Shown here: piece after piece, positions 1 through 9,370 of the stretch | How the letters are laid out: each line of letters starts with the position of its first letter | Position numbering within the stretch: the first letter of the stretch is position 1 | NCBI RefSeq assembly: GCF_004363775.1 | Contig: NZ_SNZE01000010.1 | Span: 1 to 64,000, forward strand | Source of the DNA: Hydromonas duriensis | Lineage (GTDB): Bacteria > Pseudomonadota > Gammaproteobacteria > Burkholderiales > Burkholderiaceae | Direction of reading: 5' to 3' | DNA: 64,000 nucleotides | The notes under the pieces: model-generated | Databases searched by the model: none | Told to the model about the DNA's origin: nothing | What the model saw: the letters and a program-made list of their open reading frames with translations, nothing else | Program-made: the position numbers and the translations under genes

Positions 1-201
1 CTCTTTGAGTTGGGGGTTTTTTATTGACTTCATCATGTATTCTCATTCAATAGGAAAAATATATAAAATCTTATTGGCATACCTCTCAGGCTAAATCTAT
101 AACTTTTAGCATTATTTCGATTGCCTTCATTCTTCATTTGTTGCGCTTGGTTTTAGATATTTTTCCACTTGTTTTTCTTGTAAAGAATATCAAGCATACT
201 A

Positions 202-230
202 TTGCGCAAAAGTCTTATATAAGACATAAT
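202..230 (+). promoter_or_regulatory. Probable sigma-70 promoter of aceB
   Basis: TTGCGC (202-207) and CATAAT (225-230) are separated by exactly 17 bases, each close to the sigma-70 consensus, and lie about 30 bases before the aceB ATG. The spacer holds a perfect palindrome, so a repressor could sit directly on the promoter. The first 200 bases of the window show no gene or other structure I can support. Confidence 0.6.
212..225. promoter_or_regulatory. 14-bp palindrome in the aceB promoter spacer, candidate operator
   Basis: GTCTTATATAAGAC is a perfect 14-base inverted repeat lying between the -35 and -10 elements. A dimeric repressor bound here would block RNA polymerase. Glyoxylate-shunt genes are commonly under repression (IclR or FadR-like proteins in other bacteria), but the cognate protein cannot be named from the sequence. 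Confidence 0.4.
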
Positions 231-258
231 ACAAATATATTTTATATAGGAGCTTATC

Positions 259-1842
259 ATGGCGATTTCTCTTCCAATCGGTATGCAAATCAATGCGCCC
301 GTAACTGTTGATTTTGCAGGAATTTTGACTTTTGATGCGTTAAGTTTAGTTGCTGATTTGCATCGTGAGTTTGCACCGAGAAGGACCGAGCTTTTACGCT
401 CGCGCATTGAGCGTGTGAAGGCTTTGGATAATGGTGGGCGTCTCGATTTTCTGCCTGAGACTAAAAATATACGAGAGGGCGCATGGAAGGTTGCCCCAAT
501 TCCGTCTGCATTACAATGTCGTCGGGTTGAAATTACTGGGCCTGTCGAACGTAAGATGATTATTAATGCCCTAAACTCAGGGGCCGATGCCTATATGTCT
601 GACTTTGAGGACTCAAACGCACCCAGTTGGCACAATCAAATTCAAGGCCAAATTAACTTGTATGATGCGATTCGTCGTCAAGTGGATTTTGAGACCAATG
701 GTAAGACTTATAGATTAAATGACCAAACTGCAACTTTATTGGTTCGACCAAGGGGCTGGCATTTAGATGAGAAGCATGTGCTAGTGGATGGTGAGCGTGT
801 TTCGGGTGGTTTGTTTGATTTTGCTTTGTACTTTTTTCATAATGCCAAAGAGTTGCTGGCACGCGGTGCGGGGCCTTATTTTTATTTACCGAAAATGGAA
901 AGTCATTTGGAGGCGCGTCTATGGAACGACGTGTTTGTTTATACTCAAAAGCGACTGGGTATTGCGCAAGGCACCATTAAAGCCACTGTTTTGATTGAAA
1001 CCATTACGGCGGCATTTGAAATGGATGAAATTTTATATGAACTACGCGAGCACAGTGCGGGTTTGAATGCGGGGCGTTGGGATTACATTTTTTCATGTAT
1101 CAAAAAATTCAAAAACAACCCCGATTTTTGCCTAGCAGATCGCTCACAAGTGACGATGACAGCTCCGTTTATGCGGGCTTATGCTTTGTTATTGGTTAAG
1201 ACGTGCCATAAACGAGGTGCGCCAGCGATGGGTGGTATGAGTGCGCTGATTCCAAGTAAAACAGATGTCGATGCCAATGAGCGCGCATTTGCGGGTATTC
1301 GTAATGACAAGTTGCGAGATGCCAACGATGGGTATGATGGTGGCTGGGTTGCGCATCCTGGATTGGTTGATGTGGCCATGGCAGAGTTTGTTAAAGTATT
1401 AGGTGATAAGCCGAATCAGTTTGAAAAACAGCGAGATGATGTAACGGTCAAGGCGGCGGATTTATTGAATTTCCAACCAGAAGCACCCATTACGGAGGCT
1501 GGCTTACGCAATAACATCAATGTGGGTATTCACTATCTCGCTGCATGGCTTGATGGCAACGGGTGTGTGCCAATCCACAACTTAATGGAAGATGCGGCAA
1601 CGGCGGAAATTAGCCGTTCTCAGGTGTGGCAATGGATTCGTTCCGACAAAGGTGTGTTGGATGATGGGCGCAAGGTAACGGTGGAGTTGGTGCATCAAAT
1701 GGTGGCAGAAGAGACCTCTAAAGTTTCATCCGCCTTGCAAGGGTTGGCGACGGTTACGCGCGCGGCGGAGATTTTTTCTGACATGAGCACGCGAGAGGAT
1801 TTTGTAGAGTTTCTAACTTTGCCTTTGTATGAAGAATTTTGA
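259..1842 (+). CDS. aceB: Malate synthase A
   Basis: Condenses glyoxylate with acetyl-CoA to malate, the second step of the glyoxylate shunt in the cytoplasm. The 527-residue length fits the A isoform. Visible family blocks are DFEDSNAPSW (about residues 115-124), RPRGWHLDEKH (about 163-173), GRWDYIFS in the middle and a C-terminus FLTLPLYEEF typical of MSA. The start is the ATG after TAGGAG with good spacing. No isocitrate lyase gene lies nearby, so the shunt is split across the genome. It is preceded by a promoter with an embedded palindrome and ends at a shared bidirectional terminator. Confidence 0.97.
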   Translation: MAISLPIGMQINAPVTVDFAGILTFDALSLVADLHREFAPRRTELLRSRIERVKALDNGGRLDFLPETKNIREGAWKVAPIPSALQCRRVEITGPVERKMIINALNSGADAYMSDFEDSNAPSWHNQIQGQINLYDAIRRQVDFETNGKTYRLNDQTATLLVRPRGWHLDEKHVLVDGERVSGGLFDFALYFFHNAKELLARGAGPYFYLPKMESHLEARLWNDVFVYTQKRLGIAQGTIKATVLIETITAAFEMDEILYELREHSAGLNAGRWDYIFSCIKKFKNNPDFCLADRSQVTMTAPFMRAYALLLVKTCHKRGAPAMGGMSALIPSKTDVDANERAFAGIRNDKLRDANDGYDGGWVAHPGLVDVAMAEFVKVLGDKPNQFEKQRDDVTVKAADLLNFQPEAPITEAGLRNNINVGIHYLAAWLDGNGCVPIHNLMEDAATAEISRSQVWQWIRSDKGVLDDGRKVTVELVHQMVAEETSKVSSALQGLATVTRAAEIFSDMSTREDFVEFLTLPLYEEF

Positions 1843-1870
1843 TAAGGCATGCAGTAAAAAAACGCATTAA

Positions 1871-1902
1871 AAAAAACCACCATACCAAATTGGTGGTTTT
1901 TT
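1871..1902. terminator. Bidirectional intrinsic terminator between aceB and the GbsR-type regulator
   Basis: A 12-base stem AAAAAACCACCA / TGGTGGTTTTTT with an 8-base loop has an A-tract on one side and a T-tract on the other. It can therefore stop transcription from both convergent genes. Confidence 0.85.
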
Positions 1903-1947
1903 CAATTTTATTTTGAAACCTCAATAACAAAAGTCGGCATCGGGCGA

Positions 1948-2532
1948 TTACTCGCTCGTCGATTTGCTTTTTTTTGAGGCGCGCACATTTTTGAAGCTCA
2001 GTTTATCGGTTATATCAAGTACGCCTTTGACCTGCATGCCCAGCTTCATCAAGCGTGCCATTTCTTCTATGCTCATGTCTTGTAGTTCATCAAACCATGA
2101 ATTTGCCAACTCAAACAAATCGCTCATTTTGCGGATTTGCTCTTGAGCATGAACTTCTGCGGCATTGCTCGGGGTTTCGAGGAGTGCTTCGCGGACTACG
2201 GTTGCGGTGGGTTGAATCTCGCGCCGATGCCGTTCGGCAGCGACTGTGCGAAAAATCTCCCAAATATCGCTCAAACTTGAAAAGTACTCTCGACGGTCGC
2301 CGACTTTGTGAGTCATTTTGATGAGTCGCCAGCTGTTGAGTTCCTTTAAACCGATGCTGACATTCGAGCGTGAAAAGCCGAGCAACTCGCTAATACGTTC
2401 CGCGGGCAGAGGCTCTTCAGCAATGTAAAGCAGTGCATAAATTTGGCCGACGGTGCGATTGATGCCCCAGTGACTGCCCATTTCACCAAAGTGACTGACA
2501 AATTTTTGAGAAATCGGTGGTAAAGACATCAT
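1948..2532 (-). CDS. GbsR/MarR-type winged-helix transcriptional regulator
   Basis: A 194-residue DNA-binding protein. The N-terminal half carries a winged helix typical of the GbsR group (COG1510-like), with the run ISELLGFSRSNVSIGLKEL as the likely recognition region, followed by a wing containing GDRREYF. The C-terminal half is helical, probably for dimerisation. Two adjacent ATG codons are possible starts. GbsR relatives repress glycine-betaine and osmolyte genes in other bacteria; the target here is unknown. It converges on aceB and diverges from the ABC transporter at 2777, so that transporter is a natural candidate target. The 244-base upstream gap contains inverted repeats. Confidence 0.85.
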   Translation of the reverse strand: MMSLPPISQKFVSHFGEMGSHWGINRTVGQIYALLYIAEEPLPAERISELLGFSRSNVSIGLKELNSWRLIKMTHKVGDRREYFSSLSDIWEIFRTVAAERHRREIQPTATVVREALLETPSNAAEVHAQEQIRKMSDLFELANSWFDELQDMSIEEMARLMKLGMQVKGVLDITDKLSFKNVRASKKSKSTSE

Positions 2533-2710
2533 GATGCGCTTTCTAGGTGATATGTTGGTATTTCATACATGCGTGACGGTCCGAAAAAGCATAGTCGCAA
2601 GTATAGGGTAAGGCAATGAATAAATACCAAGCATTTTTTTATGGAAATAAAAAACAACAAAACATACTTTTAATTTGTAATTCTAAATCAAGAGAGACAA
2701 AGGCATCGTA

Positions 2711-2725
2711 GACAACGTCTTTGTC
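2711..2725. promoter_or_regulatory. Inverted repeat overlapping the -35 of the ABC transporter promoter
   Basis: GACAA-cgtct-TTGTC is a 5+5 inverted repeat whose right arm covers the -35 hexamer. A further copy of GACAAAG at 2695-2701 pairs with CTTTGTC at 2719-2725. The placement suits a repressor operator, possibly for the divergent GbsR-type regulator, but this is inference. Confidence 0.35.
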
Positions 2726-2748
2726 GCATTTTGCTTTCGGCGTATAAT
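2721..2748 (+). promoter_or_regulatory. Probable promoter of the ABC transporter/ibaG/murA unit
   Basis: TTGTCG (2721-2726) and a perfect TATAAT (2743-2748) are separated by 16 bases, 28 bases before the first ATG of the unit. Confidence 0.65.
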
Positions 2749-2776
2749 GGGCGTTTTATACTTTTGAGGCTCCCAT

Positions 2777-3733
2777 ATGAATGCGGTACAGCCAGCAATT
2801 GAGGTTAATCGTGTGGTCAAACGTTACGGCGACTTGACCGCGCTCAACGATGTAAGTTTTACGGTTCGACAAGGCGAATTTTTTGGTTTGCTCGGCCCTA
2901 ATGGTGCGGGTAAAACCACGTTAATTTCCAGCATGGCGGGTTTGGTGCGCCCCAGTGCGGGCAGCGTTAAAATCATGGGCTGTGATGCCCATCAAGATTA
3001 TCAAAATGCCCGTCGTCAACTTGGCGTGGTGCCACAAGAGTTGGCCTTTGACCCGTTTTTTACTGTTCGCGACACCCTGCGCTGGCAATCTGGCTATTTT
3101 GGCTTAAAGAATAATGATGCATGGATTGATGAGTTGTTACACCATTTGGGTCTGAGCGATAAAGCCAATGCCAATATGCGTCAACTATCGGGAGGGATGA
3201 AGCGGCGCGTATTGGTTGCGCAAGCCTTGGTGCATCGTCCACCCGTGATGATTCTGGATGAGCCGACGGCTGGGGTTGATGTGGAATTGCGCCAAACATT
3301 ATGGCAGTTTGTCTCGCGCTTGCACAAAGAAGGTCACACCATTGTTTTGACCACGCATTATTTGGAAGAGGCGGAGCAGTTGTGCGAGCGCATCGCCATG
3401 CTTAAAAAAGGTGAGCTGATTGCGCTGGACCGCACCAGTGCATTGCTGCAGCAATTGGCTGGAGTGCAGTTGAGTATCAAATTGCACAACACGATTCATC
3501 CGCAAGCCTTAAGTGAGCAGGTGCGCCAGACATGCGCACAAGCGAGCGAAGTTCAGCCGCAAGATAAGCTCAGTTTTACGCTCAAAAAAGCCAATGAGGT
3601 GGAGGCGGTACTGACGGCCGTGCGCTTGGCGGGCGGCGAATTGGAGGATGTCAAAGTGTCACAAGCAGATTTGGAAGAGGTATTTGTACGCATGATGCAG
3701 ACCGATGCTCGTGTACAGGAGGTGTTGTCATGA
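2777..3733 (+). CDS. ABC-2 type transporter, ATP-binding subunit
   Basis: Cytoplasmic ATPase of a two-gene exporter. Walker A GPNGAGKTT is at residues 40-48, the signature LSGGMKRR at 137-144, Walker B VMILDEP at 157-163, and a switch histidine follows in LTTHYLEE. The region after about residue 220 is a regulatory extension typical of DrrA/NodI-like ATPases. Its stop overlaps the permease start by 4 bases, so the two are translationally coupled. A transporter, ibaG and murA are adjacent in many betaproteobacteria. The substrate is not known. Confidence 0.93.
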   Translation: MNAVQPAIEVNRVVKRYGDLTALNDVSFTVRQGEFFGLLGPNGAGKTTLISSMAGLVRPSAGSVKIMGCDAHQDYQNARRQLGVVPQELAFDPFFTVRDTLRWQSGYFGLKNNDAWIDELLHHLGLSDKANANMRQLSGGMKRRVLVAQALVHRPPVMILDEPTAGVDVELRQTLWQFVSRLHKEGHTIVLTTHYLEEAEQLCERIAMLKKGELIALDRTSALLQQLAGVQLSIKLHNTIHPQALSEQVRQTCAQASEVQPQDKLSFTLKKANEVEAVLTAVRLAGGELEDVKVSQADLEEVFVRMMQTDARVQEVLS

Positions 3734-4485
3734 TTGGCATGTGGACATTGTTTTTAAAAGAAGTGCGTCGTTTTTGGAATGTTGCGTTTCAGACCGTAGC
3801 GGCTCCTGTCATCACGGCCTTATTGTATTTGATGATTTTTGGACAATTATTGCAAAATCACGTAAAAGTCTATGGCTCAATTGATTACACTCAATTTTTG
3901 GTGCCAGGCTTAATTATGATGAGCGTACTGCAAAATGCTTTTGCCAATACCTCATCCTCATTGATTCAATCTAAAATCACGGGGAATTTGGTGTTCTTGT
4001 TGCTCTCTCCGCTCACGCCCGTACAAATGTTTTTGGGCTATATCGCCGCCTCAGTGGTACGCGGGGTTGCAGTTGGCGCGGGCGTGATGTTGGTGACGGT
4101 TTGGTTTGTTGATGTACAGATTGCACATCCGTTGTGGGTTGTTTTGTTTTTAGTTGCGGGTGCATCCTTAATGGGAACTTTGGGGTTGGTTGCAGGCATC
4201 TGGGCTGAAAAATTTGACCAATTGGCCGCTTTTCAAAACTTCATTATCATGCCCGCGACGTTTTTGTCGGGCGTGTTTTATTCGATTGAATCTTTACCGC
4301 CTTTTTGGCAAAAACTCTCTCATTTCAATCCGTTTTTCTATATGATAGACGGCTTTAGGTATGGCTTTTTTGGACAATCCGATGTCTCGCATTGGCGCAG
4401 CATCGGCATCGTTTTAGGCGCACTGTTGGCGCTGGCCACGTTCGCGTTGGGCATGCTCAAGCGCGGTTATAAATTAAGACATTAA
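3730..4485 (+). CDS. ABC-2 type transporter, permease subunit
   Basis: Inner-membrane permease of 251 residues with about six hydrophobic segments, beginning after a short cytoplasmic helix (LFLKEVRRFWN). The late segment LPPFWQKLSHFNPFFYMIDGFRYGFFG is the usual ABC-2 permease block near the last two membrane spans. It partners the ATPase at 2777 (ATGA overlap). Family members export drugs, polysaccharides or lipids; nothing in the sequence decides the substrate. Confidence 0.92.
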   Translation: MIGMWTLFLKEVRRFWNVAFQTVAAPVITALLYLMIFGQLLQNHVKVYGSIDYTQFLVPGLIMMSVLQNAFANTSSSLIQSKITGNLVFLLLSPLTPVQMFLGYIAASVVRGVAVGAGVMLVTVWFVDVQIAHPLWVVLFLVAGASLMGTLGLVAGIWAEKFDQLAAFQNFIIMPATFLSGVFYSIESLPPFWQKLSHFNPFFYMIDGFRYGFFGQSDVSHWRSIGIVLGALLALATFALGMLKRGYKLRH

Positions 4486-4492
4486 GTTAAAT

Positions 4493-4744
4493 ATGAATCA
4501 CCCCACTCCAGAACAAATTAAAGGCTTTATTCTTGCAGGCTTGTCTTGCGAGCACATCGAGATTGATGGCGACGGTCGACATTTTTACGCGACGATTGTG
4601 TCATCTTCATTTGAAGGTCAACGCACGTTGGCGCGTCAACGTGCGGTATACGCTGTACTGGGCGAACGCATGGATGAGCAAATTCATGCGCTGTCCATGA
4701 AAACCTATACGCCAGCAGAATGGCAAAACAAACAAAACCCATAA
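4493..4744 (+). CDS. ibaG: BolA-family protein, IbaG type
   Basis: An 83-residue BolA-like protein. The block [18 protein letters not shown] and the C-terminal [14 protein letters not shown] match the IbaG (YrbA) subgroup. BolA proteins pair with monothiol glutaredoxins to handle [2Fe-2S] clusters. It sits 7 bases after the permease and 25 bases before murA. The ibaG-murA pairing is conserved across proteobacteria and has been linked to envelope and acid-stress homeostasis. Confidence 0.9.
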   Translation: MNHPTPEQIKGFILAGLSCEHIEIDGDGRHFYATIVSSSFEGQRTLARQRAVYAVLGERMDEQIHALSMKTYTPAEWQNKQNP

Positions 4745-4769
4745 TCACAAAAAATATAGAAAGACAGTC

Positions 4770-6062
4770 ATGGAACAACTGAAAATCACAGGGCACCCCA
4801 ACCTCCGTTTGAAGGGCGACATCCGCGTGGGCGGCGCAAAAAATGCGGCGTTACCCATCATGTGCGCAACTTTATTGACCCATGAACCCGTGCAATTGCG
4901 AAATGTCCCTTCTTTGCGCGACATTAACACCACCATGAAATTGCTGCGTGAATTGGGTGTGTCTGTTTCTGAGTTGCAGCATGACAAAGTGACTGTGCAG
5001 GCCTACGGCACGATTAGCACCAAAGCGACGTATGAGCTGGTGAAAACCATGCGTGCCTCGATTCTGGTGCTTGGGCCTTTGTTGGCGCGTTTTGGTGAAG
5101 CGTGGGTGTCGTTGCCGGGTGGTTGCGCGATTGGTGCGCGTCCTGTCGACCAACACATCAAAGGTCTACAAGCAATGGGTGCGCAGATTACCATTGAGCA
5201 CGGGTATATTCATGCGAAAGCACCTGAAGGCGGTCGTCTCAAAGGCGCGCGCATTGTGACCGATATGATTACGGTAACGGGCACAGAAAATTTATTGATG
5301 GCCGCGGTGCTCGCTGATGGTGAAACCGTGCTCGAAAATGCTGCATGCGAACCTGAAGTCACCGATTTGGCGAAAATGCTGGTGAGCATGGGGGCTAAAA
5401 TCGAAGGCATCGGCAGCAATCGCTTGATGATTCAAGGCGTTGAGCGTTTACATGGCACGACGCATTCGGTGGTATCTGATCGCATTGAAGCGGGGACGTT
5501 CTTGTGCGCGGTGGCCGCAACGGGGGGCGATGTGCGCTTGACCCATGTTGACCCAACGATTATGGATGCGGTGTTGGATAAGCTGCGTGAAATTGGCGTT
5601 GAACTTGAAGTGGGTGACACTTGGATTCGCGCCAAAATGGACGCTCGTCCAAAACCTGTGAGTTTTCGTACCACGGAGTACCCAGGTTTTCCGACCGACA
5701 TGCAAGCGCAGTTTATGGCCGTGAATGCCATTGCCAACGGCACCTCTCGCGTCACTGAAACCATTTTTGAAAATCGTTTCATGCACGTGCAAGAAATGAA
5801 CCGCCTTGGCGCCAATATTGTCGTCGATGGTCACACCGCCATCACGGAAGGCGTTGAATCCACCGCGTTATCAGGTGCAATGGTTATGGCCACTGATTTG
5901 CGCGCTTCCGCCAGCTTGGTGATTTTGGGCATGGTGGCCGAAGGCACGACCATTGTTGACCGAATTTACCACCTTGACCGTGGCTACGAGCGCATGGAAG
6001 AAAAATTAGCCGCAGTGGGAGCCACGATTGAGCGGGTAAGTGGCATGGGTGAAGAGATTTAA
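4770..6062 (+). CDS. murA: UDP-N-acetylglucosamine 1-carboxyvinyltransferase
   Basis: Transfers enolpyruvate from PEP to UDP-GlcNAc, the first committed step of peptidoglycan synthesis. At 430 residues it is slightly longer than the usual length. The KNAALP motif near residue 24 and the catalytic loop [10 protein letters not shown] with Cys119 are present; this is the cysteine alkylated by fosfomycin, so the enzyme should be of the sensitive type. The start is the ATG after AGAAAGACAGTC, with only a weak Shine-Dalgarno, so translation may partly depend on the upstream ibaG. Confidence 0.97.
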   Translation: MEQLKITGHPNLRLKGDIRVGGAKNAALPIMCATLLTHEPVQLRNVPSLRDINTTMKLLRELGVSVSELQHDKVTVQAYGTISTKATYELVKTMRASILVLGPLLARFGEAWVSLPGGCAIGARPVDQHIKGLQAMGAQITIEHGYIHAKAPEGGRLKGARIVTDMITVTGTENLLMAAVLADGETVLENAACEPEVTDLAKMLVSMGAKIEGIGSNRLMIQGVERLHGTTHSVVSDRIEAGTFLCAVAATGGDVRLTHVDPTIMDAVLDKLREIGVELEVGDTWIRAKMDARPKPVSFRTTEYPGFPTDMQAQFMAVNAIANGTSRVTETIFENRFMHVQEMNRLGANIVVDGHTAITEGVESTALSGAMVMATDLRASASLVILGMVAEGTTIVDRIYHLDRGYERMEEKLAAVGATIERVSGMGEEI

Positions 6063-6085
6063 TGGTTGAAATCAAGATAAAAAAT

Positions 6086-6108
6086 GCGTCCGAAAGGGCG
6101 CTTTTTTT
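6086..6108 (+). terminator. Intrinsic terminator after murA
   Basis: The stem GCGTCC / GGGCGC with a GAAA tetraloop is followed by seven T residues, 24 bases after the murA stop. The following 200 bases up to pckG show no gene. Confidence 0.85.
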
Positions 6109-6315
6109 ATATGAAAAACGTCTGCTGTGGCTTGACGATGGTTGCGCTTAGACGCCGCCATTCGCACGTATTTTTTAGTGGAAATATTTAAATAAATCAA
6201 GTTTTTCACCAAAAAGCGGAAGCCTTGCTCTGAATGTCAGCTTATGTCAGGCAAAAGTCAATGCCAATCGTTACAATGGCGCATCACATTTTAATTTTAT
6301 TTTTTGGAGTTTTTT

Positions 6316-8157
6316 ATGAATCCTTTAGCTGCGCCAGCTGCATACATCCGTCATCAAAAACTACTGAGTTGGGTCGCCGAAATGGTCGCTCTATTAGAGC
6401 CAGCCGCGGTACATTGGTGTGATGGTTCACAGTCTGAGTACAATGCTTTGTGTGAGCAGCTCGTCGCCGCGGGCACGATGAAACGATTGAACCCAGCCCT
6501 GCGCCCCAACTCATTTTTGGCGTTAAGCGACCCATCTGATGTGGCGCGAGTTGAAGACCGTACATTTATTTGTAGCCAAAACCAAGATGACGCAGGCCCA
6601 ACTAATAATTGGATGGCACCCGATGACATGCGCGCCACATTGAATCCTTTGTTCAAAGGCAGTATGCGCGGTCGCACCCTGTACGTCATCCCATTTTCGA
6701 TGGGGCCTTTGGGTTCCAATATTGCACACATCGGCGTCGAGTTGACGGACAGCCCTTATGTGGTCATCAACATGAAGCTCATGACCCGCATGGGGCGTGC
6801 GGTCTATGACGTGTTGGGCGAGGCGGGTGAATTTATTCCGTGCGTTCATACCGTCGGTAAACCTCTGGTCGCGGGCGAAAAAGATGTGGCATGGCCATGC
6901 AATCCCGACACCAAATACATTGTTCACTACCCTGAAACCCGTGAAATCTGGTCGTATGGTTCAGGCTACGGCGGTAATGCTTTGCTGGGCAAAAAATGCT
7001 TGGCTTTGCGCATTGCTTCAGTCATGGGGCATGAGCAAGGCTGGCTCGCTGAACACATGTTGATTCTTGGTGTCACCAACCCGCAAGGTGTTAAAAAACA
7101 TGTGGCTGCCGCATTCCCCTCAGCGTGTGGTAAAACCAATTTTGCCATGTTGATACCGCCCGCAGGTTATGAGGGTTGGACGGTGACCACGATTGGTGAC
7201 GACATTGCGTGGATTAAACCCGCCGCAGACGGCAAATTGTATGCCATCAACCCTGAAGCGGGTTACTTCGGTGTCGCACCTGGCACAAATGAAAAAAGCA
7301 ACCCCAATTGCATGGCGTCGCTCAAGTCTGACGTGATTTTCACCAACGTCGCATTAACCGACGATGGTGACGTATGGTGGGAAGGTTTAACCAAACAAGC
7401 CCCCGCGCACCTGATTGACTGGCAAGGCAAGGATTGGACGCCCGCCGATGGTGACGCAGGTCGTAAGGCCGCGCATCCAAATGCGCGCTTCACCGTCGCC
7501 GCCACCAACAACCCTGCCTTAGATGCTGAATGGGACAACCCTGCGGGCGTGGCAATTGATGCTTTCATTTTTGGCGGTCGTCGTTCAAATACCGTGCCAC
7601 TCGTGACCCAAGCGCGTAACTGGAGCGAAGGCGTGTATATGGCAGCGACCATGGGTTCAGAAACCACCGCCGCCGCCTTTGGTGCGCAAGGCGTGGTTCG
7701 TCGTGACCCATTTGCCATGCTGCCGTTCATGGGTTACAACATGAGCGATTACTTTGCGCATTGGCTCAACATGGGCGAGCAGCTACAAGCACGGGGCGCG
7801 ACCTTGCCGCACATTTTCTGTGTCAACTGGTTCCGCAAAGACGCGGACGGACAATTTGTCTGGCCGGGTTTTGGTGACAACATGCGCGTGCTTGAATGGA
7901 TGCTCACGCGCAATGACAACGGCGCAGCGCAAGGTGTCGAACATTTCTTCGGCTTAAGCCCTCGTTATGACGACTTAAACTGGCAAGGCAGCGATTTCAG
8001 CCGCGCCGCATTCGACGCCATCATGGACATGGACAAGGCCGACTGGCAAGCCGAAGTGAAACTGCATGCCGAGTTATTTGCAACCTTAAGTCAGCGAATG
8101 CCCGCAGCATTGCCTAAACGACTCGAAAGCCTGACGGCGCAAGTCGAAGCCCTGTAA
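6316..8157 (+). CDS. pckG: Phosphoenolpyruvate carboxykinase (GTP)
   Basis: Converts oxaloacetate and GTP to PEP and CO2, the entry to gluconeogenesis. The protein is 613 residues, as expected for the GTP class, not the ATP class. The class-specific nucleotide loop FPSACGKTN is at residues 267-275, with [12 protein letters not shown] further on. The chosen ATG has GGAG six bases upstream; an in-frame TTG four codons earlier overlaps that Shine-Dalgarno and was rejected. It is flanked by terminators, so it is probably transcribed alone. It pairs functionally with aceB for growth on C2/C4 substrates. Confidence 0.97.
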   Translation: MNPLAAPAAYIRHQKLLSWVAEMVALLEPAAVHWCDGSQSEYNALCEQLVAAGTMKRLNPALRPNSFLALSDPSDVARVEDRTFICSQNQDDAGPTNNWMAPDDMRATLNPLFKGSMRGRTLYVIPFSMGPLGSNIAHIGVELTDSPYVVINMKLMTRMGRAVYDVLGEAGEFIPCVHTVGKPLVAGEKDVAWPCNPDTKYIVHYPETREIWSYGSGYGGNALLGKKCLALRIASVMGHEQGWLAEHMLILGVTNPQGVKKHVAAAFPSACGKTNFAMLIPPAGYEGWTVTTIGDDIAWIKPAADGKLYAINPEAGYFGVAPGTNEKSNPNCMASLKSDVIFTNVALTDDGDVWWEGLTKQAPAHLIDWQGKDWTPADGDAGRKAAHPNARFTVAATNNPALDAEWDNPAGVAIDAFIFGGRRSNTVPLVTQARNWSEGVYMAATMGSETTAAAFGAQGVVRRDPFAMLPFMGYNMSDYFAHWLNMGEQLQARGATLPHIFCVNWFRKDADGQFVWPGFGDNMRVLEWMLTRNDNGAAQGVEHFFGLSPRYDDLNWQGSDFSRAAFDAIMDMDKADWQAEVKLHAELFATLSQRMPAALPKRLESLTAQVEAL

Positions 8158-8198
8158 AATAAGGGAAAAACGCATCTAGCTTAAGGCAAACTTATGAC

Positions 8199-8230
8199 AA
8201 ACGGCTTGCGTCATGCAAGCCGTTTATATT
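8199..8230 (+). terminator. Intrinsic terminator after pckG
   Basis: A perfect 11-base stem AAACGGCTTGC (8199-8209) / GCAAGCCGTTT (8215-8225) with a 5-base loop is followed by an AT-rich run. It rules out an upstream start for the YjdM gene, because such a start would fall inside the hairpin. Confidence 0.8.
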
Positions 8231-8256
8231 TTAAATCCTCACATAGAAAGCCGATT

Positions 8257-8589
8257 ATGACTTCTCCTGCATGCCCTATTTGTCGCCAGCCCAATACGTA
8301 CCCAGATGGCGAGCTCATTATTTGTGCCGACTGCGGTCATGAGTGGAGCGTTGGCGAAGCCGTCGCCGTCGACGAAGGCCGCGTGACTCGCGATGCCAAC
8401 GGCAACACATTGATTAATGGCGACTCGGTGATTCTCACCAAAGACCTTAAAGTGAAAGGCAGCTCAATCGTCATTAAAAAAGGGACAAAAGTAAAAAACA
8501 TTCGTATTGTGGACGGCGACCACGATATTGACTGCAAAGTCGATGGAGTGGCGTTATCGCTCAAGTCTGAGTTTTTGAAAAAAGCCTAA
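8257..8589 (+). CDS. yjdM: YjdM/PhnA-family zinc-ribbon protein
   Basis: A small cytoplasmic protein of 110 residues. The N-terminal zinc ribbon has paired cysteines C6-P-I-C9 and C23-A-D-C26; the C-terminal domain is the compact PhnA barrel with KDLKVKGSS and KVKNIRIVDGDHDIDCKVDG. Although once called PhnA (alkylphosphonate), the family has no demonstrated phosphonatase role and its function is uncertain. The start is the ATG directly before TSPACPIC. Terminators on both sides indicate a single-gene transcript. Confidence 0.9.
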   Translation: MTSPACPICRQPNTYPDGELIICADCGHEWSVGEAVAVDEGRVTRDANGNTLINGDSVILTKDLKVKGSSIVIKKGTKVKNIRIVDGDHDIDCKVDGVALSLKSEFLKKA

Positions 8590-8635
8590 ACATGCAAAAC
8601 ATCTGATGAATTAAAGTCGCTAAAGCCATACAAAA

Positions 8636-8675
8636 ATCCCATGAAATCAAGGTTTCATGGGATAATTTACTTTTT
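8636..8675 (+). terminator. Intrinsic terminator before hisG
   Basis: A perfect 11-base stem ATCCCATGAAA (8636-8646) / TTTCATGGGAT (8653-8663) with a 6-base loop is followed by a T-rich tail. It isolates the his operon from yjdM, so a his promoter must lie in the approximately 50 bases left before hisG, where I could not assign one with confidence. Confidence 0.75.
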
Positions 8676-8719
8676 ATGTACCGCAGCATGTGCGGACAAC
8701 TTTCTCAAGCGAATCTCTC

Positions 8720-9370
8720 ATGTTGACCCTTGCCCTCTCCAAAGGCCGAATCTTTACCGAAACTTTACCCATGCTCCGCGCGGCAGGCATTGAAGTGCTG
8801 GAAGACCCAGAACGCTCACGTAAACTGATTTTGCCGACCAACGATGCGCAATTGCGCGTCATTATTGTCCGTGCCTCTGATGTGCCGACTTACGTGCGTT
8901 ACGGCGCAGCCGATTTTGGCGTGGCGGGCAAAGACACCCTCTTAGAAACGGGTTTAGACGGATTGTATAGCCCGATTGACCTGCAAATTGCCAAATGTCG
9001 CATGGCGGTTGCGGTTAAAAATGGCTTTGATTATCAAGCCGCGGTCGGCAGTGGCGCACGCATCCGTGTCGTCACCAAATACGTAGAAACCGCCAAACAC
9101 CATTTCGCCGCAAAAGGCATGCACGTTGATTTAATTAAGCTGTACGGCTCGATGGAACTCGGCCCGCTGGTTGGCTTGGGCGATGCGATTGTTGACTTGG
9201 TGAGCACGGGCGGCACCTTGCGTGCGAATGATTTGGTCGAGGTGGAACACATTTGCGACATTTCATCCCGCCTCATCGTCAATCAAGCCTCTTTGAAATT
9301 AAAAGCGGCACGCTTGCGCCCGATTCTCGCGGCATTTGAGGCTGCGTCCCAGTCAAAGGCGTCATCATGA
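8720..9370 (+). CDS. hisG: ATP phosphoribosyltransferase, short form
   Basis: Catalyses the first, feedback-regulated step of histidine synthesis, joining ATP and PRPP. At 216 residues it is the short HisG type, which lacks the regulatory C-terminal domain and in characterised species needs HisZ as partner. The chosen start ([12 protein letters not shown]) matches the family N-terminus; an upstream ATG at 8690 adds ten residues without family support. The PRPP-binding region contains [12 protein letters not shown]. Its last codons overlap the next gene by 4 bases. No hisZ is in this window. Confidence 0.95.
   Translation: MLTLALSKGRIFTETLPMLRAAGIEVLEDPERSRKLILPTNDAQLRVIIVRASDVPTYVRYGAADFGVAGKDTLLETGLDGLYSPIDLQIAKCRMAVAVKNGFDYQAAVGSGARIRVVTKYVETAKHHFAAKGMHVDLIKLYGSMELGPLVGLGDAIVDLVSTGGTLRANDLVEVEHICDISSRLIVNQASLKLKAARLRPILAAFEAASQSKASS

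Noticed and set aside
1-258. A gene on the minus strand covering 153-407
   Set aside because: It runs across the aceB promoter and start, has no ribosome site and no recognisable motif.
5432-5834. Overlapping open frames on the minus strand inside murA
   Set aside because: They are out-of-frame shadows of a clearly real murA, with composition typical of such shadows.
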